A program made the position numbers and the translations under genes. Shown here in pieces: positions 1-8,736 of a DNA stretch of 64,000 nt. The stretch comes from Rhodopseudomonas palustris (GTDB lineage Bacteria; Pseudomonadota; Alphaproteobacteria; Rhizobiales; Xanthobacteraceae): the NCBI RefSeq assembly GCF_034479375.1, contig NZ_CP140155.1, positions 682,001 through 746,000 on the forward strand. The letters are read 5' to 3'. Each line of letters starts with the position of its first letter. Positions within the stretch are counted from its first letter, which is position 1. Under the pieces are notes generated by a model. It was given only the letters and a program-made list of their open reading frames with translations, searched no databases and was not told the origin of the DNA.

Positions 1-1
1 C

Positions 2-1474
2 GGCCGGCTCGGCATCGAAGTCATCGTGCGGATGGTGATCCTGCAACTGGTGCCGACGATCATCGAACTGGCGCTGGTGATGGCGGTGCTGCTGTGGCAG
101 TTCGACTGGCGCTACGTCGCGGTGATCATGGCCACCGTCGTCGTCTACATGTTCTACACCTACAAAGCGACCGAGTGGCGGATCGAGATCCGCCGCCGGA
201 TGAACGATTCCGACAGCGACGCCAACCAGAAGGCGATCGACTCGCTGCTGAATTACGAGACGGTGAAGTATTTCGGCGCCGAGGAGCGCGAGGCGCGGCG
301 CTACGACAAATCGATGGAGCGCTACGAGGGCGCCAGCGTCAGCACCTACACTTCGCTCGCGGTGCTCAATGCGGGGCAGGCGGTGATCTTCACCTTCGGC
401 CTGACCGCGACGATGCTGATGTGCGCCGTCGGCATCCGCAACGGCACCAACACCGTCGGCGATTTCGTCATGATCAACGCGATGATGATTCAGTTCTATC
501 AGCCGTTGAACTTCATGGGTATGGTGTATCGCGAGATCAAGCAGGCGATCATCGACATCGAGAAGATGTTCGCGGTGCTGTCGCGCAATCCCGAGGTCAA
601 GGACAAGCCGAACGCCGAGCCGCTGGTGGTCACCACCGGCACCGTGCAGTTCGAGGACGTCCGCTTCGCCTACGATCCGTCGCGCCCGATCCTGAAGGGC
701 CTCAGCTTCGAGGTGCCGGCCGGCAAGACGGTGGCGATCGTCGGCCCGTCGGGCGCCGGCAAGTCGACGATCTCGCGGCTGCTGTTCCGGCTGTACGACG
801 TCTCCGCCGGCCACATCCGCATCGACGGCCAGGACATTCGCGACGTCACCCAGAACTCGTTGCGGGCTGCGATCGGCATGGTGCCGCAAGACACCGTCCT
901 GTTCAACGACACCATCCGCTACAATATCCGCTACGGCCGTTGGAACGCCACCGACGAAGAGGTCGAGGAAGCGGCGAGGACTGCTCAGATCGACACGTTC
1001 ATCAAGTCGTCGCCGAAGGGCTACGAGACCGAAGTCGGCGAGCGCGGGCTGAAATTGTCCGGCGGCGAAAAGCAGCGTGTCGCGATTGCGCGAACCGTTC
1101 TCAAGTCGCCGCCGATCCTGGTGCTGGACGAAGCCACCTCGGCGCTCGACAGCCATACCGAGCACGAAATTCAGGGCGCGCTGGAGCGCGTGTCACAGAA
1201 CCGCACCTCGCTGGTGATCGCGCACCGGCTGTCGACCATCGTCGGCGCCGACGAGATCATCGTGCTCGATCAGGGCCGGATTTCCGAACGCGGCACGCAT
1301 GCGCAACTGCTCGAGCATGGCGGGCTCTACGCCAGCATGTGGAACAGGCAGCGCGAGGCGGAAGAGGCGCGCGAGCGCCTGGCGATGATCGGGGACGACG
1401 TCGTCCCGAACGATTCACCGGTTCGTTCGCCCGCGATCGACGACGATCTGGCAACTTCCGCGGCGGCGGAGTAA
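2..1474 (+). CDS. Atm1/ABCB7-type ABC exporter, 3' part (5' end outside window)
   Basis: Half-transporter of the heavy-metal/iron-sulfur-related Atm1 family: a membrane domain followed by a nucleotide-binding domain. The reading frame is open from base 2, so the start and first membrane helices lie upstream of the window. The visible part has hydrophobic helices and the conserved intracellular segment NYETVKYFGAE typical of Atm1/HMT1 exporters. The C-terminal ATPase domain has Walker A (GPSGAGKST), signature (LSGGEKQR), Walker B with D-loop (LVLDEATSALDS) and switch His (IAHRLST). The family exports glutathione-linked compounds across the inner membrane. It ends 47 bp before psd on the same strand, but a functional link to psd is not evident. 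Confidence 0.9.
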   Translation, partial: GRLGIEVIVRMVILQLVPTIIELALVMAVLLWQFDWRYVAVIMATVVVYMFYTYKATEWRIEIRRRMNDSDSDANQKAIDSLLNYETVKYFGAEEREARRYDKSMERYEGASVSTYTSLAVLNAGQAVIFTFGLTATMLMCAVGIRNGTNTVGDFVMINAMMIQFYQPLNFMGMVYREIKQAIIDIEKMFAVLSRNPEVKDKPNAEPLVVTTGTVQFEDVRFAYDPSRPILKGLSFEVPAGKTVAIVGPSGAGKSTISRLLFRLYDVSAGHIRIDGQDIRDVTQNSLRAAIGMVPQDTVLFNDTIRYNIRYGRWNATDEEVEEAARTAQIDTFIKSSPKGYETEVGERGLKLSGGEKQRVAIARTVLKSPPILVLDEATSALDSHTEHEIQGALERVSQNRTSLVIAHRLSTIVGADEIIVLDQGRISERGTHAQLLEHGGLYASMWNRQREAEEARERLAMIGDDVVPNDSPVRSPAIDDDLATSAAAE

Positions 1475-1521
1475 TCGTGTTGCAGCTTTCAGCCACTCGT
1501 TTTTGAAGTAGGGGACTTTCC

Positions 1522-2220
1522 ATGTCCGTCGTGAATTCCATCCGTGCCCAGATCCCGCCGATTCATCGGGAAGGCTATCCGTTCATCGGCGCGTTCGCGC
1601 TCGCGACCCTGGTGCTGTTCCTGATCTGGGCCCCGCTCGGCTGGATCGGGACCGTGCTGACGATCTGGTGCGTGCTGTTCTTCCGCGATCCGGTTCGGGT
1701 GACGCCGGTGCGTGAAGGCCTGGTGGTGGCTCCGGCCGACGGCCGGGTGTCGATGGTGGTCCAGATCATCCCGCCGCCGGCGCTCGGGCTCGGCGACAAG
1801 CCGCTGCCGCGCGTCTCGATCTTCATGAGCGTGTTCAACTGCCATGTGAACCGCAGCCCGGTGGCGGGCCGGGTCGAGCGCATCATCTATTCGCCGGGCA
1901 AGTTCATCAACGCCGAACTCGACAAGGCGAGCGAGGACAACGAGCGCAACTCGCTGGTGATCTCGACCCCGGCCGGGCAGATCGGTGTGGTTCAGATCGC
2001 CGGGCTGGTGGCGCGGCGGATCGTCTCGTTCGTCCGCGAAGGCCAGCCGCTGGCCGCCGGCGAACGGTTCGGCCTGATCCGGTTCGGTTCGCGGCTCGAC
2101 GTTTACCTGCCGGAAGGCGCCAAGCCGCTAGTGTCCGAGGGGCAGACGGCGATCGCTGGCGAAACCGTGCTGGCGGACTTCAGTCTCGGCGACGGCGGCC
2201 GCACCTATCGGGCCGATTGA
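1522..2220 (+). CDS. psd: phosphatidylserine decarboxylase proenzyme (short form)
   Basis: Converts phosphatidylserine to phosphatidylethanolamine at the inner membrane. At 232 residues it is the short alphaproteobacterial Psd type. The N-terminal third has membrane segments. Near the C-terminus the sequence [13 protein letters not shown] holds the expected Gly189-Ser190 self-cleavage site, where Ser190 would become the pyruvoyl cofactor. The RBS is weak (GGGGAC about 8 nt before ATG 1522). It is followed 30 bp later by pssA, which supplies its substrate, so the pair forms one phospholipid operon. The identification rests on motif, length and gene order together. Confidence 0.95.
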   Translation: MSVVNSIRAQIPPIHREGYPFIGAFALATLVLFLIWAPLGWIGTVLTIWCVLFFRDPVRVTPVREGLVVAPADGRVSMVVQIIPPPALGLGDKPLPRVSIFMSVFNCHVNRSPVAGRVERIIYSPGKFINAELDKASEDNERNSLVISTPAGQIGVVQIAGLVARRIVSFVREGQPLAAGERFGLIRFGSRLDVYLPEGAKPLVSEGQTAIAGETVLADFSLGDGGRTYRAD

Positions 2221-2250
2221 CGCTGTCGGGGCGTCGGCCTGAAGGCTGCC

Positions 2251-3165
2251 ATGATGGCGGCCGAGGATGAGGCTTGCGAGATCAGGGCGATGCCGATGCA
2301 ATATGACGAGACCCCACCCGAGATGCCGCGCCGCCGGTTCGGTCCGATTCCGGTGCGGCTGCTGGTGCCCAACGTCATCACCCTGCTGGCGATCTGCGCC
2401 GGCCTGACGGCGATCCGGCTCTCGACCGAAGGCCGGATGGAACTCGCGGTGGCGGCGATCGTGTTCGCCGCGGTGCTCGACGGCATCGACGGCCGCGTCG
2501 CGCGGATGATCAAGGGTCAGTCGAAATTCGGCGCCGAACTCGACAGCCTGGCTGATTTCGTCAATTTCGGCGTGGCGCCGGGGCTGATCCTGTATTTCTG
2601 GCAGCTCCACGATCTCAACAATGTCGGCTGGATCGCCGCGATGGTGTTTGCGATCAGCGGCGGCCTGCGGCTGGCGCGCTTCAACGCCACCATGGACGAT
2701 CCGAACAAGCCGGCCTTCGCGGCCAATTTCTTCACCGGCGTGCCCGCGCCCGCCGGCGCCATCACCGTTCTGTTGCCGGTTTATATGGCCTTTCTCGGCG
2801 CGCCGACGCCGCCCGCGGTGCTGACGGCGCTGTACACGCTGCTGATCGCGTTCCTGATGGTGTCGCGGCTGCCGGTGTTCTCCGGCAAGACGGTGAAGAT
2901 GCGGGTGGCGCCGGAAATGGTGCTGCCGCTGTTCGTCTCGGTGGTGCTGTTCATCGCACTGCTGATCGGCTACCCGTGGCACATCCTGTCGGCGTGTTCG
3001 GTGCTGTATCTGCTCGGCCTGCCGCTCGGCTGGCGGTCCTATCGCGATCACCAGCGGGCTGCCGCCACGCAGGAGTCTCCGCCGGCATCTCCCGCAGGCA
3101 GCAAGCCGACTCTGGTGATCCCGGAAGCGGCCGCCAAAGACGATCGACCGACCCGGCTGAACTGA
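2251..3165 (+). CDS. pssA: CDP-diacylglycerol--serine O-phosphatidyltransferase
   Basis: Makes phosphatidylserine from CDP-diacylglycerol and serine, the step just before Psd. It is an integral membrane protein with several hydrophobic helices. The CDP-alcohol phosphotransferase signature is complete: D77, D80-G81, A84-R85, G94, D98 and D102 fit D(x)2DG(x)2AR(x)8G(x)3D(x)3D. Length is 304 residues from ATG 2251. An internal ATG at 2290 would remove 13 poorly conserved residues and is also possible. The C-terminal 40 residues are hydrophilic and look like a variable tail. Cotranscription with psd is likely from the 30-bp gap. Confidence 0.95.
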   Translation: MMAAEDEACEIRAMPMQYDETPPEMPRRRFGPIPVRLLVPNVITLLAICAGLTAIRLSTEGRMELAVAAIVFAAVLDGIDGRVARMIKGQSKFGAELDSLADFVNFGVAPGLILYFWQLHDLNNVGWIAAMVFAISGGLRLARFNATMDDPNKPAFAANFFTGVPAPAGAITVLLPVYMAFLGAPTPPAVLTALYTLLIAFLMVSRLPVFSGKTVKMRVAPEMVLPLFVSVVLFIALLIGYPWHILSACSVLYLLGLPLGWRSYRDHQRAAATQESPPASPAGSKPTLVIPEAAAKDDRPTRLN

Positions 3166-3308
3166 GCAGGTCGGCCGCGCCGCCAGCGCTGCCATGCGGC
3201 GGCGTGTCTTGGGCGCTCTCCCGAAATTCGCTATAGCGCATGGGCGTTCGCCGCTCTGAACGGCCTCCGTGACGAGACGGCCGGGTGCGGCGACGCTGGA
3301 GGAAGCCC

Positions 3309-4028
3309 GTGCCCCAATCCGAATCCGGATCTCTGCCCGCCGCCGTGCTCGAAGCGCTGACGCGGTACGACACGCCGACGATCTGCAATGCGATGGAAAT
3401 CGTTGCCCCGGAGCGCCGCGCCATCGGCTTCACGACGCGCCCACTGGTGTGTCCATTTCCCCAATTGCCGCCGATCGTCGGCTATGCCCGCACCGCGACC
3501 ATCCGCGCCACGGTCGCCTCGGGTCTGCCCGCGGCCGAGCAGCAGGCGCAACGGATGGCGTATTACGAGTATGTCGGCTCCGGGCACGGTCCGCGGATCA
3601 GTGTCATCCAGGACATCGACGGCCCGGACGCCGGCTTCGGCGCGTTCTGGGGCGAGGTCCACAGTGCCTTGCATCAGGCGCTGGGGTGTCTCGGCGTGAT
3701 CACCGACGGCTCCGTCCGCGACATCCCGCAATGGGCGCCGGGCTTCCAGGCGCTCGCCGGTTCGATCGGTCCGTCACACGGCCACGTCCACGTCACCGGC
3801 TTTGCCGCGGAAGTCCGCGTCGCCGGCATGACCGTGCATGACGGCGACCTGATCCATGCCGACAGCCATGGTGCGATCGTGATCCCGCATCACCTCGCCG
3901 AGAAACTGCCGGCCGCCGCCGAACTCTGCGGCCGACGCGAGGTGCCGATCCTCGAGATCGCGCGCGATCCGTCGTTCTCGCTGCAGCGGCTGCGCGAGGC
4001 GCTGATCCGGTCCGGGGAGATTCACTGA
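3309..4028 (+). CDS. RraA-like / HMG aldolase-fold family protein
   Basis: A 239-residue protein of the RraA/demethylmenaquinone methyltransferase-like fold. The signature is GVITDGSVRD in the middle of the chain, matching the family's metal/oxyanion-site motif (G..DG..RD). Members are class II aldolases or decarboxylases of oxo-acids, or RNase E regulators, so the substrate cannot be read from sequence. The GTG start at 3309 is chosen because a perfect GGAGGA lies at 3298-3303, 5 nt upstream. An in-frame ATG at 3285 has no such site. It stands alone between pssA and motA. Confidence 0.75.
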   Translation: MPQSESGSLPAAVLEALTRYDTPTICNAMEIVAPERRAIGFTTRPLVCPFPQLPPIVGYARTATIRATVASGLPAAEQQAQRMAYYEYVGSGHGPRISVIQDIDGPDAGFGAFWGEVHSALHQALGCLGVITDGSVRDIPQWAPGFQALAGSIGPSHGHVHVTGFAAEVRVAGMTVHDGDLIHADSHGAIVIPHHLAEKLPAAAELCGRREVPILEIARDPSFSLQRLREALIRSGEIH

Positions 4029-4249
4029 GTCCCCTCGATCGACCCGCAATGGTTATCAGAAGGTTGACGTAGTAAGGCGTGGCACGCTCCAGGCGCCGGG
4101 ACATCGTTCGTCGCCGCAAGGGTTCCCCCCGACGCTTAACCTTTACGCGTCTTTAATGGCGGCTGCTTACGGTGAAGCCGCGCAGCGTAGAATGCACTGC
4201 GCCGCCGTCAGCGCGGGCTGGCGCGCGCGTGCGCGTGTCGGAGTACAAG

Positions 4250-5023
4250 ATGGATATCGCCACACTTATCGGCCTGGTCGCGGGCGCTGCTGTCGTGTCG
4301 TCCCTCATTTTGATGGGCGGCAATTTCGGGATGTTCTACGACGTCCACGCGGTCATCGTCATTTTCGGCGGTTCGGCCGCGGCGACCCTGATCCGTTTTC
4401 CATTGTCGGCGATGTTGCACGGCCTGCCGCTCGGCGCCAAATTCGCCTTCACCATGAGTAACCTGTCGGCCCGCGACCTGGTCGACGAACTGGCCCGGAT
4501 CGCCGAGATCGCCCGCAAATCCGGGCCGGTGGGGCTCGAAAAGGTGGAGGCCGACGATCCCTTTCTGGCGAAGGGTATCCGCTACGTCGCCGATGGTTAC
4601 GACCTCGAATTCATCCGCGACAACCTCGAGCGCGATCGCGACAACTTCCTGCTGCACCTCAACGAGGGATCGAAGATCTATCGCGCGATCGGCGACTGCG
4701 CGCCGGCATTCGGCATGATCGGCACGCTGCTCGGCATGGTGCAGATGTTCTCCAACATGCAGGACCCCTCCAAGCTCGGCCCGTTCATGGCGGTCGCGCT
4801 GCTGGCGACGCTGTACGGCGCGGTCGTGGCGAACCTGATCTGTCTTCCGATCGCCGACAAGCTGCATGGCAAGCTGGTCGACGAGGAAACCAACCGCACG
4901 CTGATCATCGACGGAATTCTGATGATCCGGGACTCCAAGAGTCCGACCCTCGTCAGGGAAATGCTACTCGCCTATCTGCCGGAAAAGCACCGCCACGAGG
5001 AAGACGAAGGCGTGCCCGCTTAG
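4250..5023 (+). CDS. motA: flagellar motor stator protein MotA/PomA type
   Basis: Ion-channel subunit of the flagellar stator. The 257-residue product has four hydrophobic segments: two near the N-terminus, then a charged cytoplasmic loop, then two towards the C-terminus. The third carries the conserved proline in CAPAFGMIGTLLGM, essential for torque coupling in the MotA/TolQ/ExbB superfamily. The start at ATG 4250 fits the family, which begins directly with the first membrane helix. An in-frame upstream ATG at 4172 adds a charged, GC-rich stretch and is unlikely. motB follows after 30 bp. No other flagellar genes are in the window. Confidence 0.9.
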   Translation: MDIATLIGLVAGAAVVSSLILMGGNFGMFYDVHAVIVIFGGSAAATLIRFPLSAMLHGLPLGAKFAFTMSNLSARDLVDELARIAEIARKSGPVGLEKVEADDPFLAKGIRYVADGYDLEFIRDNLERDRDNFLLHLNEGSKIYRAIGDCAPAFGMIGTLLGMVQMFSNMQDPSKLGPFMAVALLATLYGAVVANLICLPIADKLHGKLVDEETNRTLIIDGILMIRDSKSPTLVREMLLAYLPEKHRHEEDEGVPA

Positions 5024-5053
5024 TCGGAGTCGGAAGCAGCCGGAAAGCGCGCC

Positions 5054-5875
5054 ATGGCCAAGAAGAAACGGGAGGAGGCACACGGCGGTCACGGCTGGTT
5101 CGTGACCTTCGCCGATCTGATGGCGCTGCTCCTGGCGTTCTTCGTCATGCTGACGGCATTCTCGACGCAGGACAAGGACAAGCTGAAGGTCGTCGCAGGC
5201 TCGATGCGCGAAGCGTTCGGCGTCCAGTCCGACGCCCGCTATTCAGGCATCATCGAAAACGACGGGCTGCCGACCCGCGGCAAGGTCAAGAACACCGAAC
5301 ACGTCAATCCCGAACTGTCGACCGCCAAGCCGTCGCCCGGCGAGGTCTCCAAGGACGAGGGCATCCAGACCAAGGAGGATCGCGAGTTCGCGCTCGCCTC
5401 GGCGTCGCTGCGGCAGGCGCTGCAGGACATGCCCGAAATCGCCGAGCTCTCCAAGAATGTGATGTTCGAAGAGACCAAGCAGGGCCTCAACCTCGAAATC
5501 ATGGACCAGGACGGACGCGCGATGTTCGCCGACGGCTCCAAGGCTCCGTTCGAGCGCACACGGCGTCTGCTGCAGCGGCTCGCCGGGCCGCTTCGCGCCA
5601 GTCCGCTGCGGCTCACCATCGCCGGCCACACCTCGGCCGGGCTGATGTCGTCGCGAAGCGACTACAACGGCTTCGATCTGTCAGCGGATCGCGCCAATGC
5701 GGTGCGCCAGATCCTCGAACGCGAGGGCGTTCCGACCTCTCATTTCTTTGCGGTCACCGGCCGCTCCGACACCCAGCCGCTGTTCCCCGAGGACCCCGCG
5801 ATCGCCGCCAACCGCCGGGTGACCATCACGCTGATGCGCGAAAGCCCCGCACTGCCGCCGGGGCTCAAGCCGTAA
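5054..5875 (+). CDS. motB: flagellar motor stator protein MotB/PomB type (OmpA domain)
   Basis: Peptidoglycan-anchoring stator subunit, 273 residues. A short basic N-terminus (KKKR) precedes one membrane helix whose start holds the ion-binding aspartate (FVTFADLMALLLAFF, Asp21). A long linker leads to a C-terminal OmpA-like domain with LTIAGHTS and the NRRVTITL segment near the end, which bind peptidoglycan. Pairing with motA 30 bp upstream gives a complete stator unit. Whether it conducts protons or sodium cannot be decided from the residues visible. Confidence 0.9.
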   Translation: MAKKKREEAHGGHGWFVTFADLMALLLAFFVMLTAFSTQDKDKLKVVAGSMREAFGVQSDARYSGIIENDGLPTRGKVKNTEHVNPELSTAKPSPGEVSKDEGIQTKEDREFALASASLRQALQDMPEIAELSKNVMFEETKQGLNLEIMDQDGRAMFADGSKAPFERTRRLLQRLAGPLRASPLRLTIAGHTSAGLMSSRSDYNGFDLSADRANAVRQILEREGVPTSHFFAVTGRSDTQPLFPEDPAIAANRRVTITLMRESPALPPGLKP

Positions 5876-6112
5876 CCGCGAACCGGACGGAAGGCCGCGG
5901 CCACAGAGCGGGTCCACGATGCGGCGTTCGCGTTCGACCAATGGGGCGGTGCATTTCCTTCGCCGCCGGACTATCCACCCGGCATGACCGCACTCGTTTT
6001 CCGAAGCTTGATTTTCCTCGCGCTAGGCGCGACTTTGGCGATGCAATGGCCGAGCGTCGTTCTCGTTGTTGCACAATTGGGTCCAGGCAGTGCAATCGCG
6101 GGAGAGACGAGA

Positions 6113-6439
6113 GTGGTTGGCCAGGTTGAGGATTTGACGCCGCAGGACGTCGCCAAAGGGATCGCGGAGGGGCGCTATCTTCTGGTCGACGTGCGCGAGC
6201 CGAACGAAGTGGCGGCAGAAGCCTATCCGGACGCGGTGGTGGTTCCACTGTCGAGTTTCGATCCCAGGGCCATCCCCGATCCGGCCGGCAAGCAGGTCGT
6301 GTTCGCCTGCCGTTCCGGCAAACGCTCGGTGACCGCGTCGCAAGCGGCGCAGATGGCCGGCCTCGCCTATGACAAGCATCTCGCCGGCGGCATCCTCGGT
6401 TGGAAAGCGGCGGGCCTGCCGACCAAGCCCGGCGGCTGA
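6113..6439 (+). CDS. single-domain rhodanese-like sulfurtransferase
   Basis: A rhodanese domain of about 108 residues with catalytic Cys66 in the active-site loop CRSGKRS and the upstream LLVDVREPNE motif. The CR-GKR-type loop is typical of sulfur-transferring rhodaneses. The GTG start at 6113 is favoured by GGGAGAG at 6100-6106. An ATG at 5984 would add 43 residues that resemble a weak signal or membrane segment, so export cannot be excluded. It lies 7 bp before the aminotransferase gene and probably shares its transcript. Confidence 0.8.
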   Translation: MVGQVEDLTPQDVAKGIAEGRYLLVDVREPNEVAAEAYPDAVVVPLSSFDPRAIPDPAGKQVVFACRSGKRSVTASQAAQMAGLAYDKHLAGGILGWKAAGLPTKPGG

Positions 6440-6446
6440 TGGCGCG

Positions 6447-7601
6447 ATGAACAGGGTCTTCGCCGATCTGCCCGTTACCGTGTTCGAGGCGATGTCGCAG
6501 CTCGCGCGCGACAACGACGCGATCAATCTCGGCCAGGGGTTCCCGGACGATCCGGGCCCGGAGGATATCCGCCGCGCCGCCGCGGATGCAGTGCTCAACG
6601 GCTACAACCAGTATCCCTCGATGATGGGGATCCCCGAGCTGCGGCAGGCGATCGCGGCCCATTACGCGCATTGGCACGGCGTCAATCTCGACCCGATGAC
6701 CGAGGTGATGGTGACCTCGGGCGCGACCGAGGCACTGGCGAGTGCGATCCTGTCGGTGGTCTCGCCCGGCGACGAAGTCATCGTGTTCCAGCCGGTCTAT
6801 GATTCCTACTTGCCGATCATCCGGCAGGCCGGCGGCATTCCGCGGCTGGTCCGGCTCGAGCCGCCGCATTGGCGCGTCACCGAGGAGGCGCTGCGCGAGG
6901 TCTTCAGTCACAAGACCAAGGCGATCGTGTTCAACAATCCGCTCAATCCCGCTGCGGTGGTCTATCCGCGCGAGGATCTCGAATTGCTGGCGCGGTTTTG
7001 CCAGGAGTTCGACGCGGTCGCGATCTGCGACGAGGTCTGGGAGCACGTCACCTTCGACGGCCTCGGCCACATCCCGCTGATTGCGATCGAGGGGATGCGC
7101 GACCGCACCATCAAGATCGGCTCGGCCGGCAAGATCTTTTCACTGACCGGCTGGAAGGTCGGCTTCGTCTGCGCCGCGCCGTCGCTGCTGAGGGTCGCGG
7201 CCAAGGTGCATCAGTTCCTCGCTTTCACCACGGCGCCCAATCTCCAGGTCGCGGTGGCGTACGGACTCGGCAAGAGCGACGATTACTTCCTGCAGATGCG
7301 CAAGGGCCTTGCCAAGAGCCGCGACCGGCTGGCGCAGGGGTTGTCCAGCATCGGCTTTCCGGTGATCCAGTCGCAGGGCACGTATTTCCTCACCGTCGAT
7401 CTGTCGCCGCTCGGCCTCAACGAGACCGACGAGGAATTCTGCAAACGGATCGTCAACGAGTACAAGGTCGCCGCGATTCCGGTGTCGGCGTTCTACGAGG
7501 AAGAGCCGGTCACCTCGGTGGTGCGGTTCTGTTTCGCCAAGAAGGATCAGACGCTCGACACCGCTCTCGAGCGGCTGTCGGACGCGGTGCACAGGCGTTA
7601 G
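6447..7601 (+). CDS. class I/II PLP-dependent aminotransferase
   Basis: Fold-type I aminotransferase, 384 residues. The PLP lysine is Lys229 in SAGKIFSLTGWKVGF, with the cofactor-binding Asp195 (CDEVWEH) and Asn168 region (NNPLNP). The pattern INLGQGFPDDPGP and the SLTGWKVG context resemble the methionine/kynurenine aminotransferase group (YbdL/KAT-like) more than aspartate transaminases. The exact amino donor is not resolved. The ATG at 6447 is 7 bp after the rhodanese stop, suggesting translational coupling. A sulfur-related role (methionine-type substrate) would fit the rhodanese neighbour but is inference. Confidence 0.85.
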   Translation: MNRVFADLPVTVFEAMSQLARDNDAINLGQGFPDDPGPEDIRRAAADAVLNGYNQYPSMMGIPELRQAIAAHYAHWHGVNLDPMTEVMVTSGATEALASAILSVVSPGDEVIVFQPVYDSYLPIIRQAGGIPRLVRLEPPHWRVTEEALREVFSHKTKAIVFNNPLNPAAVVYPREDLELLARFCQEFDAVAICDEVWEHVTFDGLGHIPLIAIEGMRDRTIKIGSAGKIFSLTGWKVGFVCAAPSLLRVAAKVHQFLAFTTAPNLQVAVAYGLGKSDDYFLQMRKGLAKSRDRLAQGLSSIGFPVIQSQGTYFLTVDLSPLGLNETDEEFCKRIVNEYKVAAIPVSAFYEEEPVTSVVRFCFAKKDQTLDTALERLSDAVHRR

Positions 7602-7611
7602 GGTCTCGACG

Positions 7612-8724
7612 ATGCGACACGAATTGTTCCCGCGAGCGTGGCTTGTCGGTGTGGCCCTGGCACTGTCGACGAGCCTCGGCGCGCCGGCGCTGGCGCAGGA
7701 TCGCGTGGTGAATTTCTACAACTGGTCGAACTACGTCGCGCCGGGCGTGCTGGAGGAGTTCACCCGCGAGACCGGGATCAAGGTGGTCTACGACACCTTC
7801 GACGGCAACGAGACGCTGGAGACCAAGCTGCTCGCCGGCAAGTCGGGTTACGATGTCGTGGTGCCGACCGCGTATTTCCTGCAGCGCCAGATCGGTGCGA
7901 AGGTGTTCCAGAAGCTCGATCCCTCGAAACTGCCGAACCTGAAGAACGCCTGGGACGTGGTGACGAAGAAGCTCGCGCTGTACGATCCCGGCAATCAATA
8001 TGCCGCGAACTACATGTGGGGCACCACCGGGATCGGCTACAACGCCGCAGCGGTGAAGCGCATTCTCGGCGAGGGGGCGGCGATCGACAGCTGGGACATC
8101 GTGTTCAAGCCGGAGAATCTGGCGAAGTTCAAGGACTGCGGCGTGCAGATGTTGGACTCGGCCGACGATATCCTGCCCGCGGCGCTGACTCATCTCGGCC
8201 TCGATCCGAATTCGACCAGGCAGACCGATCTGGAGAAGGCCGCCGACGCCGTCGCCAAGGTTCGGCCGTCGGTGCGCAAATTTCACTCGTCCGAATATCT
8301 CAATGCGCTCGCGACCGGAGAGATCTGCCTGGTTGTCGGCTGGTCCGGCGACATCAAGCAGGCGCAAGCGCGCGCCACCGAAGCCAACAACGGCGTCGAG
8401 ATCGGCTACGCGATCCCGAAGGAGGGAGCGCAGATGTTCTTCGACAATCTCGCGATCCCGGCCGACGCCAGGAACGTCGCCGAGGCGCACGAACTGATCA
8501 ATTTCCTCTATCGCCCGGAGATCGCCGCGCGCAATTCCGACTTCCTGTCCTACGCCAACGGCAACAAGGCGAGCCAGGAGTTCGTCAACGCCCGCGTGCT
8601 GAACGACAAGACGATCTATCCGGACGAGGCGATGCAGTCGCGCCTGTTCGTCATCACCGCGCGCGACGCGGCGACGCAGCGGGTGATCAACCGGTTGTGG
8701 ACGCGGGTCAAGACGGGACGGTGA
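7612..8724 (+). CDS. periplasmic putrescine/polyamine-binding protein (PotF/PotD family)
   Basis: Substrate-binding protein of a polyamine ABC transporter, 370 residues. A signal peptide ends near PALAQ (about residue 29), followed by the PotF/PotD hallmark VNFYNWSNYVAPGVLEEF. The remainder (YDVVVPTAYFLQRQ, MWGTTGIGYN, LINFLYRPEIA) is colinear with the family. No transporter ATPase or permease genes are adjacent, so it is an orphan here. It starts 10 bp after the aminotransferase. Only 12 bp separate its stop from the convergent radical SAM gene. A decayed homologue of its 3' third lies beyond that gene. Confidence 0.9.
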   Translation: MRHELFPRAWLVGVALALSTSLGAPALAQDRVVNFYNWSNYVAPGVLEEFTRETGIKVVYDTFDGNETLETKLLAGKSGYDVVVPTAYFLQRQIGAKVFQKLDPSKLPNLKNAWDVVTKKLALYDPGNQYAANYMWGTTGIGYNAAAVKRILGEGAAIDSWDIVFKPENLAKFKDCGVQMLDSADDILPAALTHLGLDPNSTRQTDLEKAADAVAKVRPSVRKFHSSEYLNALATGEICLVVGWSGDIKQAQARATEANNGVEIGYAIPKEGAQMFFDNLAIPADARNVAEAHELINFLYRPEIAARNSDFLSYANGNKASQEFVNARVLNDKTIYPDEAMQSRLFVITARDAATQRVINRLWTRVKTGR

Positions 8725-8736
8725 AATCGTCCCTGG

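Noticed and set aside
4125..4165. TTAACC...TTTAA motif upstream of motA as a CtrA site
   Set aside because: Spacing does not fit TTAA-N7-TTAA; only half-sites are present.
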